Assembly: GCF_900186965.1 (NCBI RefSeq)
Contig: NZ_LT906457.1
Coordinates: forward strand, 832,501-896,500
Reading direction: 5' to 3'
DNA: 64,000 bases
Origin: Legionella spiritensis
Lineage (GTDB): Bacteria > Pseudomonadota > Gammaproteobacteria > Legionellales > Legionellaceae
The translations under genes and the position numbers were made by a program. Positions 57,996 to 64,000 of this stretch are shown here, piece after piece. The notes beneath the pieces are model-generated. The model did not search any database and was not told where the DNA came from. It was given only the letters and a program-made list of their open reading frames with translations. Positions within the stretch are counted from its first letter, which is position 1; every line of letters begins with the position of its first letter.

Positions 57996-58424
57996 ATGGC
58001 AGATAATATGTTATTGACCATAACTCTGGTGTTACTGGGGACGTCCATTCTGGTTTTTTTCTCCCAGGAGTTCGGGAAAGCCGCGAAAAAATTGTTTTCC
58101 TATCCCGGCGTGACCTGGTGTCTACCGGTTTTTCTGGCTTCTTTCCTGGTGGTTTCCTATGAACACTGGGTATTATGGGGGCTATTAAAAATCAAGGCTC
58201 TTTTACATCTTTTTGTTGAATGGATCGTCGATATCCTTCCTTTTACAACAGGCGAATTCCTTGTCGCCAAACTCCTCGTGTTAATGGTGCTGACTATTCT
58301 TCCGGTTTGGGCGTTGAATATCCGGAGTATCCGAAAAACGTTCAAACCCTATAAACATCCTTATTTATTGAGCGCCCTGATATGGATTACGGTTGCCATG
58401 CTGTTGTCCGTCCCTGTCCAGTGA
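57996..58424 (+). CDS. Hypothetical four-helix membrane protein
   Basis: A 142-residue integral membrane protein with four strongly hydrophobic segments (LLTITLVLLGTSILVFF, YPGVTWCLPVFLASFLVV, FLVAKLLVLMVLTILPVWAL, YLLSALIWITVAMLLSV) and a basic loop (RSIRKTFKPYKH). I recognise no family. It stands alone between uup and the REP/RAYT cluster. Confidence 0.65.
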   Translation: MADNMLLTITLVLLGTSILVFFSQEFGKAAKKLFSYPGVTWCLPVFLASFLVVSYEHWVLWGLLKIKALLHLFVEWIVDILPFTTGEFLVAKLLVLMVLTILPVWALNIRSIRKTFKPYKHPYLLSALIWITVAMLLSVPVQ

Positions 58425-58453
58425 ACCACCATTATGTTTCCGCTCGAAATCCA

Positions 58454-58528
58454 GCAATCCGCTGCGCTCCTTGGCGGGCTACAATGAAAAAATAGAGTAG
58501 CCCGCCAAGGAGCGCAGCGGATTGCGGG
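58454..58528. repeat. REP pair, family B, downstream of the RAYT gene
   Basis: GCAATCCGCTGCGCTCC...GCGGGCTAC (58454-58482) followed after 14 bases by GTAGCCCGCCAAGGAGCGC...GCGGG (58497-58528). The halves are perfect inverted copies. The pair ends six bases before the RAYT stop. Confidence 0.85.
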
Positions 58529-58534
58529 GATTCA

Positions 58535-59059
58535 TTAATCATCAAATGACATTGGTATAATGGTTACAGTCTTACCCCAATCCTGCTCCAGTTTTCCCTT
58601 TCTCACATACCAATGAAATGAGGAGTATGGCCACTGATATACTGATGCGACCAAACCATGTTTTACCGGATTGTAATGAATATAATTAATATGTGCTTCC
58701 AAATCCTGGTCGTTTCTTATCGTATGCTCCCAAAATCTATCTTGCCAAATTTTGTATCTGCCATGTTTTTTTTGTAATGAATAACCTTGTTTTAATAAAC
58801 CTTGGGTGAAAGAACTTTTAATTGTACGCCAGCGGCTGGCATAATTAGCGTCTCCATCCGGCAGTTTCCAGATAGTGTGGAGATGATCGGGTAAGATAAC
58901 CGTTGCCAGAACGTTATAAGTTTGTTTTTCTCGTGTTTTCTTCATTGAATTGTAAAGCAAATCAATATGCCTGGTTAATAAACCAGTTTGCCGATCCGCT
59001 AATGCGAGGGTGAAAAAATAAACGCCTCCCTCCAATTTGTTCCTGCGATAATTGACCAT
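58535..59059 (-). CDS. REP-associated tyrosine transposase (RAYT, TnpA_REP)
   Basis: RAYTs are single-copy relatives of IS200/IS605 Y1 transposases that process REP sequences. From the ATG at 59059 the protein has 174 residues, normal for the group. It shows NKLEGGVYFFTLAL (8-20), the HUH-type metal site in ILPDHLHTIW (His59-Leu60-His61), RFWEHTIRNDQDLEAHINYIHYNPVKHGLV (109-138, with Tyr126 as the likely nucleophile), and YSSFHWYV (145-152). The frame continues upstream to 59368 through REP sequence, but family similarity starts at MVNYRRNK. GGGA lies upstream of this ATG. It is flanked on both sides by family B REPs. Confidence 0.9.
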   Translation of the reverse strand: MVNYRRNKLEGGVYFFTLALADRQTGLLTRHIDLLYNSMKKTREKQTYNVLATVILPDHLHTIWKLPDGDANYASRWRTIKSSFTQGLLKQGYSLQKKHGRYKIWQDRFWEHTIRNDQDLEAHINYIHYNPVKHGLVASVYQWPYSSFHWYVRKGKLEQDWGKTVTIIPMSFDD

Positions 59060-59150
59060 TTTTGATTGATTCCCTTCATTCCTCAACAGGGTTTGATAAT
59101 AGGAAACATGACGGCTTAAACACGTCCGAAATAACAGGGGTTTCCATTTT

Positions 59151-59303
59151 CCCGCAATACGCTGCGCTCCTTGGCGGGCTACAATGAAAAAATAGGGTAG
59201 CGGGACGGCCCGGCAAAATGGATTGTCAAAAATAGTAGCGGGGAGGCGCCGAAAATGGATTGTCAAAAATAGTAGCCCGCCAAGGAGCGCAGCGGATTGC
59301 GGG
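59151..59303. repeat. REP-B cluster upstream of the RAYT gene with internal direct repeat
   Basis: CCCGCAATACGCTGCGC...GGCGGGCTAC (59151-59182) and GTAGCCCGCCAAGGAGCGC...GCGGG (59272-59303) frame two degenerate half units beginning GTAGCGGG. A 25-base direct repeat starting AAAATGGATTGTCAAAAA occurs at 59215 and 59252, period 37. Confidence 0.8.
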
Positions 59304-59319
59304 AAAGGACACTTTTCAT

Positions 59320-59634
59320 TTAATGTGTTTGCATTTCTCCCAGACGATACGGATAATTTTCCCGACACCGGTTGTAGGCGTAGATGAGCTTTTTGTTGGT
59401 CGGGTAGTAGCCATAAATATGGGCGTCGTATTCTTCACAGGGCTTGCGGCTCAGGAAACAACCGCGGCGGGCATGCCAGATAAATCCCGTGGGCGAGCAT
59501 TCGAGCCTGCGGCCGTCAAAACAGACGTAATGCGGTGTATCGGGTGCGCTGAATTCGTAAAAACCACCGGCGAAGGCCAGTGCCGGAAGCATCAACATCA
59601 GATAAGCAGGCAGTTTTAGCATGATCGTGTCCAT
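59320..59634 (-). CDS. Small exported cysteine-containing protein
   Basis: A 104-residue protein with a Sec signal peptide (about 1-22, LPAYLMLMLPALAFA). The mature part of about 80 residues has four cysteines (YVCFD, RLECSP, GCFLS, KPCEE, plus a late YNRCREN), suggesting disulfide bonds in the periplasm or outside. I recognise no family. The start could also be the ATG at 59622. It converges with no gene and lies beside the RAYT repeats. Confidence 0.6.
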   Translation of the reverse strand: MDTIMLKLPAYLMLMLPALAFAGGFYEFSAPDTPHYVCFDGRRLECSPTGFIWHARRGCFLSRKPCEEYDAHIYGYYPTNKKLIYAYNRCRENYPYRLGEMQTH

Positions 59635-59780
59635 GAGCTTGCTATACTAATAAAGATAGAATAGATTGTGGACAATGCCAATGTTGTGAACACTGTGATG
59701 AAGCAAGGATGATTTTGATTGGCCAGGGGCGTTTTATTTTTACAGGGCAATACGGGAGGCGCCATTGTGAAGGAGGCGGC

Positions 59781-59843
59781 ATGACCGATGCGGGAGTCCA
59801 TACAATCGGGCTATCCCAAGTGGAATTCGTAACGAATTTATGA
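59781..59843 (+). other. Very short ORF with a perfect Shine-Dalgarno
   Basis: AAGGAGG lies five bases before an ATG that opens a 20-codon frame (MTDAGVHTIGLSQVEFVTNL). It sits in the 316-base gap before the giant gene, about 110 bases upstream of its start. It could be a leader peptide, or chance. The rest of the gap is AT-rich with no other gene visible. Confidence 0.25.
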
Positions 59844-59898
59844 TGAAAATTTGCCCATAATGAGATTGTTTTAAATAGATCGTAGCGGTTAATGTAGA

Positions 59899-59907
59899 CT
59901 TAATAAA
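59899..59907 (+). promoter_or_regulatory. Weak PmrA-like element upstream of the giant gene
   Basis: CTTAATAAA matches 7 of 9 positions of the Legionella PmrA element, 44 bases before the ATG at 59951. The match is suggestive only. Confidence 0.2.
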
Positions 59908-59950
59908 TTAGGTTTAAAATAACAGTATTACAAAATTCCGGAGTAGCTCC

Positions 59951-62900
59951 ATGGCTTATCAAAACAGAAACTTAAAAAGCGCGCTTGAAAATCCAGATCT
60001 TGAAAAAGAAGTGGGTTTTATAAAAGCTCTGGATGATATTCTCAGCGTCGATACTTCCGACCTCGCACCCAATTCAGCCGGTTCGAAAGCATTTAGAGCC
60101 GCTGTCATAGCCAATGAAGCACTCTGGACAAACCTGGGTGTTGGTGAAATTAACGGCAAAACGGACGATAATGATCGTTTTCTGGTCTCTAGAGGAGATA
60201 ATAATGGCTATGTTTGGGGAGCGGATCCTACGAACGACTTTCAGGCCTTGCGCAAACTCGCCGCTGAAAAACGGGTTGTTTTGGGTCTGCAAAGCGCCGG
60301 TACGGATTATCTTGCAGAAATCATCAAAGCGGCCACTCCCAATGATGTACGAACCAAACTGATTAAGGATCCCGAAGGGGTCAGTGTCTTTGGCAAACTG
60401 GCGGATCGTCCGGGCTGGAATGTCGCCAATGAAGATGTGATAACCAATAGGGCGGCTCAGGCCATTCAACTGGAAGCCCAGCGTCAGCTGGTGCTTAAAA
60501 AAATCGCCGCCTGCAACGACATAGCCGTATTGGAAGGCTTGCTGGCGGCACCAGCGCCCAACTTTGCAACCTGGGCGGAACAGCAACTTGGGTTACCCCA
60601 TGACGTAGCGAGCCTTATGGTTGATCGGTCACTGCCGGGTGATGCGATCGAGGAGGCCGCTGCGCACAAGGGCGCGTTGTTGAAAGTGAATGATCCGACA
60701 TTTATCATCGATCCTTCTATTGGCGGACTCGGCCCTAATACCTATACAGCCCTTAACGGTGATGAAGATGCGATTAGAGATCATCTTGGTGATCCCTATA
60801 CTGATTATCTACGCGATGAAGATGTCAATGACGTCCGAGGCGCTTTGGGCAAACGTTTTCTCGTGGAACGATTTGCCACGTTAGGCATAGGTCGGGAAGC
60901 AGATCTGGCGACGATTGCGGCCGCCACCAATGCGGCAGCCATTCGCAATGCCCTGGCTGGCAAGGCGGAAGACGGCGCTTACCTCCAGCAGGCGGTTACT
61001 GACAGTAGCGTGGCCGAATTACGCCTTGCTGCGGCGACTCAGGCACTGAAATTGAAAGTCCTGCAAAGCGAAAACACCAACGCGTTGGACGCGTTGATTC
61101 AGGCAGGCAGCCATCAGGATATTAAACGAGCACTCGGCCGCCATGAATCCCTTGGCTTTTCCGCTAACAACGAATTTCAAAACGCGTTCAGCGACAAGAC
61201 GAAAGTACAAGAGATTGCCGCGATCGCCCATATTCGCAAGAGTCTGTTCACCGCCGCCAACCCGGCACATCTTCGGGAATTAATTACCGGTCCGGTACAG
61301 ACCAAATATACGACGCATTTTAACCCGGGGCCAGGATTAACGCCGGCCGTTAATCAGTTTTTTACCGTGCCCGAACAAGAGACGCTCGTCAAGGAGCAGG
61401 CTTTGATTGCGTTAATCCGAGCCAAGGCTCGGGCCGGTGATGATTTAAGTGCCATCGTGGCTGCAGGTGATCAGAATGGTCTGCAAGTGGCGGTGGGCGC
61501 AACGTTGATGGGGGGAGCCCGCGATGCCGACGGTTTGATCGGCAATAATATCAATCAGGGCCTGAACAAGATTATCCGGGCTTATGCCATGTCGGAACAC
61601 GTCCAAAGACTGGCAACCGCTTTTGATTTAAATAATGGGCCAGAATTTGCCGAATTACTGGCGGAAGTTAATAATTTGAATTTCGCCAATCCTGCCGGGG
61701 CAACGGCGTTGACGCAATCATTGCCTGTGTCGGAGCAAAACAAGCTGCGCGGTGATTTGGCACGCATTCTGATTGACAGGTATCCGGCAACGAATCCGGG
61801 TCACGCCCCGTTGGCGAAATTGACTGATTTGGCCAAAGCGAAAGACGTTGCGGAATTTAAACAAAAATTAAATGACATCGGTATCACCAACCACGATTGG
61901 GTCAATGAAGAGTCCCGCAAAGCGATTCAAAAGCTGGCCGGTGCGAAATTATTTCGTATCAAGGTGGCTGAACAGGACGTTTATGGGGCTGAAATCCGCA
62001 CGGAAATATTAAACGTCCTAGACAGTCTGCCGTTGGACAAACAACAGGCCGTTTTAGCTAAGCCGGAAGTATTGACGGCCTTGATGAAAGCGACGGAAGT
62101 GGATCACGTTCGTAAAATACTTGGCATAACCAATCCTCACGCCGGGGCATTGGTCAATGAAAACAGGCGGTTGGCGCTGATTGCCCAAATTGCCAATGCG
62201 AAGGTCGCTGAAACACTGGCTAACATGACGCCTCCTGTTACTTTAGACAAAAATAAAGTCAAGGCGATTAATGATCTTATACTGGATCCCAACAATGGTC
62301 TTGATGTCTTGGCCGTCGCACCCGCCGATGCCACGAAATACAAGGAATTTCTTGACAATCTCAGTCCGATTCTTGCGCCCGCTGTAGGGCAACCGGCGCT
62401 TTACACCGCGTTTCATCTGCAAACGGTTCCTGCTGCTGTATACCACCCTGATGCTACACTGAGAGATGCGATCAATACCCAGCATGCTCATAACCTGCAG
62501 TTAATTAACGCATACAGAGGATTGGGTCCTGATCCTGATAAACATGCCAAAATGTCGGCGTTGACTGCGGTTATGCGTCTGGAGAAAGGCCAGGTCTTCC
62601 CTAATGCGCAGGTCAATGCCTTGCTAATAGCATTTAGTACAGCGAATAATCTTCAGGAATTACATCAAAATCTGCATGGTCTTCCCGCTGCTGTCGGAGC
62701 GGTTTTTCCTGCCGATTGGGAAAAACAAATCACCAATGATGATTTCAAACGCTATCAGGCGGCCAAAAACAACGATGCCTGGCTTGGTGCCGCATATAAC
62801 CAGCCCAATGGTGTGATGGCCCGGCAGAAAACCGAACTCAATAATCTGGTTGAAAAGGTATATGCGTTACAAGATATTGAAGACGGGATGAAGAAGGAAT

Positions 62901-64000
62901 TGAGGCGGCTTGGCAACCTCACCGGACTGGATATTTTAAACCCGGCCTTTATGGCGGCGGCGAAGCAGAAAGCGCAGCAATTAGGTGGTAAATTTCAGAA
63001 TATGGCGGATGTTTGCGATACGATCGTGGATAATCTTCGCCATCAGAAAGCCCTGTACGAACAACATTTACAGGCCATGCCTTCCAATGATGAGGTGGGA
63101 GCTCTTGCGAATAACAGTCAGAAAAACGCGATTCGCAAGCATCGATCCATGATTGAGAATAACCTGAAATTACTTGAGTCCGATTTGCAGACTTATGAAC
63201 GGGTCAGTTGCGTTTTACATGGTGATCCAAATGAACCGGATCAAAATTCGTTCAAGCATAAAGGTCTGTTACGACTGGTAGACGAAGTAAAAGGCAAAGC
63301 CAAAGAAACGGATCTGGTGTTTACCGCCTTCTCCAATACGACCTATGTCGATTACAACATGGAAGACAAAAAACACCATATGGGTCAGGAATGGAAGCCC
63401 AAAAATACCGAGGATGACAGTACGGTAGGTATGGTCGGTGTCGACGCCAATACGTCCTATTATGAGGTTGATCCGATCCCGGCCGGCAAGTTTCGGGAGT
63501 ACACGACTTATTCCAATTTGCTTGGAACAGAGCGACGAACAGGAAAAGAGGTTTATGATCGCGGCGTGTTTCTGGTCGAACACGGTAAGGATCACATGAA
63601 CGCCAAAACCATCGATAAAAAACAGGTTTTTACCCCGGCTACCAAAGTGACGATAACCCATTTTCCAAAAGAGGATAATGTAAACGAACGTATCAAGCTG
63701 TCCATGCAAATGGCGACGCAACTGCTTGCCGGCCTGGCGAAACCGCCGAGCAAGGAAAATCCCATTGTGCTGCGGGGTTCCAACACCGAAGAACTACGAC
63801 ACTTATGGACGGCGCTGGTGGTGTTGGGCGAGAACAATCCGGGTCTCAAGTTTGATCACAGTGCGATTAAAGTGGTTTCCGCATCCTTTAATCCGGAAAA
63901 TGAACTGGGAAAAGCGTGGGGCTTTTCGGGTGATTCTTTATACAATCAGCATTATAAAAATAACCCCATCGTTGAAACCCTGAGCCAAAGTCTCAAGGAT
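59951..64000 (+). CDS. Giant repeat-containing protein, 3' end outside the window; candidate Dot/Icm effector
   Basis: From ATG 59951 (GGAG seven bases upstream) the frame is open for 1350 codons to the edge with no stop. It is the longest gene in the window. The protein is soluble and alpha-helical, with no signal peptide, membrane helix or known enzyme motif that I can see. Residues about 120-910 contain at least eight degenerate helical segments of the form L-x-x-(A/I)-x-x-A...(L/I)-x-x-x-L-G, for example LATIAAATNAAAIRNALAG near 319 and LTALMKATEVDHVRKILG near 707. From about 1000 onwards the repeat pattern stops, and a charged region leads to a distinct domain (QVFTPATKVTITHFP... LRGSNTEELRHLWTAL... 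). Size, helical repeats and lack of export signal suit a Legionella effector, but this is an inference. Confidence 0.7.
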   Translation, partial: MAYQNRNLKSALENPDLEKEVGFIKALDDILSVDTSDLAPNSAGSKAFRAAVIANEALWTNLGVGEINGKTDDNDRFLVSRGDNNGYVWGADPTNDFQALRKLAAEKRVVLGLQSAGTDYLAEIIKAATPNDVRTKLIKDPEGVSVFGKLADRPGWNVANEDVITNRAAQAIQLEAQRQLVLKKIAACNDIAVLEGLLAAPAPNFATWAEQQLGLPHDVASLMVDRSLPGDAIEEAAAHKGALLKVNDPTFIIDPSIGGLGPNTYTALNGDEDAIRDHLGDPYTDYLRDEDVNDVRGALGKRFLVERFATLGIGREADLATIAAATNAAAIRNALAGKAEDGAYLQQAVTDSSVAELRLAAATQALKLKVLQSENTNALDALIQAGSHQDIKRALGRHESLGFSANNEFQNAFSDKTKVQEIAAIAHIRKSLFTAANPAHLRELITGPVQTKYTTHFNPGPGLTPAVNQFFTVPEQETLVKEQALIALIRAKARAGDDLSAIVAAGDQNGLQVAVGATLMGGARDADGLIGNNINQGLNKIIRAYAMSEHVQRLATAFDLNNGPEFAELLAEVNNLNFANPAGATALTQSLPVSEQNKLRGDLARILIDRYPATNPGHAPLAKLTDLAKAKDVAEFKQKLNDIGITNHDWVNEESRKAIQKLAGAKLFRIKVAEQDVYGAEIRTEILNVLDSLPLDKQQAVLAKPEVLTALMKATEVDHVRKILGITNPHAGALVNENRRLALIAQIANAKVAETLANMTPPVTLDKNKVKAINDLILDPNNGLDVLAVAPADATKYKEFLDNLSPILAPAVGQPALYTAFHLQTVPAAVYHPDATLRDAINTQHAHNLQLINAYRGLGPDPDKHAKMSALTAVMRLEKGQVFPNAQVNALLIAFSTANNLQELHQNLHGLPAAVGAVFPADWEKQITNDDFKRYQAAKNNDAWLGAAYNQPNGVMARQKTELNNLVEKVYALQDIEDGMKKELRRLGNLTGLDILNPAFMAAAKQKAQQLGGKFQNMADVCDTIVDNLRHQKALYEQHLQAMPSNDEVGALANNSQKNAIRKHRSMIENNLKLLESDLQTYERVSCVLHGDPNEPDQNSFKHKGLLRLVDEVKGKAKETDLVFTAFSNTTYVDYNMEDKKHHMGQEWKPKNTEDDSTVGMVGVDANTSYYEVDPIPAGKFREYTTYSNLLGTERRTGKEVYDRGVFLVEHGKDHMNAKTIDKKQVFTPATKVTITHFPKEDNVNERIKLSMQMATQLLAGLAKPPSKENPIVLRGSNTEELRHLWTALVVLGENNPGLKFDHSAIKVVSASFNPENELGKAWGFSGDSLYNQHYKNNPIVETLSQSLKD

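Noticed and set aside
59060-59368. N-terminal extension of the RAYT frame (103 codons)
   Set aside because: It reads through REP palindromes and shows no transposase similarity; the ATG at 59059 fits the family length.
1-64000. tRNA, rRNA or riboswitch genes, including a SAM or SAH riboswitch before metK or ahcY
   Set aside because: No cloverleaf, rRNA stretch or riboswitch core was found by eye; the metK and ahcY upstream gaps are only 20 and 32 bases.

Overview
This window looks like a chromosomal segment of a Legionella-type gammaproteobacterium. The core gene order (argS-SPOR/ftsN-like, grpE-dnaK-dnaJ-carA, metK-ahcY, pilT divergent from yggS-proC-yggT, rph/yicC-gmk-rpoZ-spoT-ridA) is gammaproteobacterial. 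The accessory genes point to Legionella: a phospholipase resembling PlcC/CegC1 with a PmrA-like box, a large patatin, repeat-rich giant proteins and several orphan proteins. By eye the base composition is near 48-50% GC, clearly above L. pneumophila, so another species is likely. The genus is an inference from gene content; no rRNA or tRNA gene was seen.

Layout. 1-7.8 kb: start of xseB, an FAD oxidoreductase, radA, a short-chain dehydrogenase, a patatin phospholipase, maf, a ZIP metal transporter and a CDF metal exporter. 8-8.4 kb: three tandem copies of a REP/BIME-like palindromic unit. 8.4-17.5 kb: recG, an AI-2E permease, argS, a SPOR protein, a P1B-type copper ATPase and folB. 17.6-21.6 kb: an accessory block with two unknown proteins, a REP-containing inverted-repeat element and the PlcC-like phospholipase. 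21.7-24.2 kb: hemE-yheT, then a second triple REP array. 24.2-34.7 kb: class II DAHP synthase, grpE, dnaK, dnaJ, carA, metK, ahcY and an AraC-type regulator. Two textbook sigma-32 promoters lie before grpE and before dnaK. 34.8-45.7 kb: an exported subtilase, an exported Nudix-like protein with an M32 carboxypeptidase, an RND pump pair, a REP split by a MITE-like insert, and a GAF-adenylate cyclase. 45.8-58.4 kb: housekeeping genes including pilT, rph, gmk, rpoZ, spoT, ridA and uup. 58.4-59.3 kb: a REP-associated tyrosine transposase (RAYT) flanked by its own REP family. 59.95 kb to the right edge: an open frame of 1350 codons with no stop, probably a large Dot/Icm substrate.

How the genes fit together. 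GrpE, DnaK and DnaJ form a heat-shock chaperone set. MetK and AhcY form the activated-methyl cycle. Gmk, RpoZ and SpoT link guanine nucleotides, RNA polymerase and (p)ppGpp. ZIP, CDF and the P1B ATPase handle metals. The accessory layer consists of secreted hydrolases, candidate effectors and at least three families of short palindromic repeats, one of which sits with its transposase.

Not resolved from sequence alone: the function of the orphan proteins, true effector status, and the end of the giant gene.
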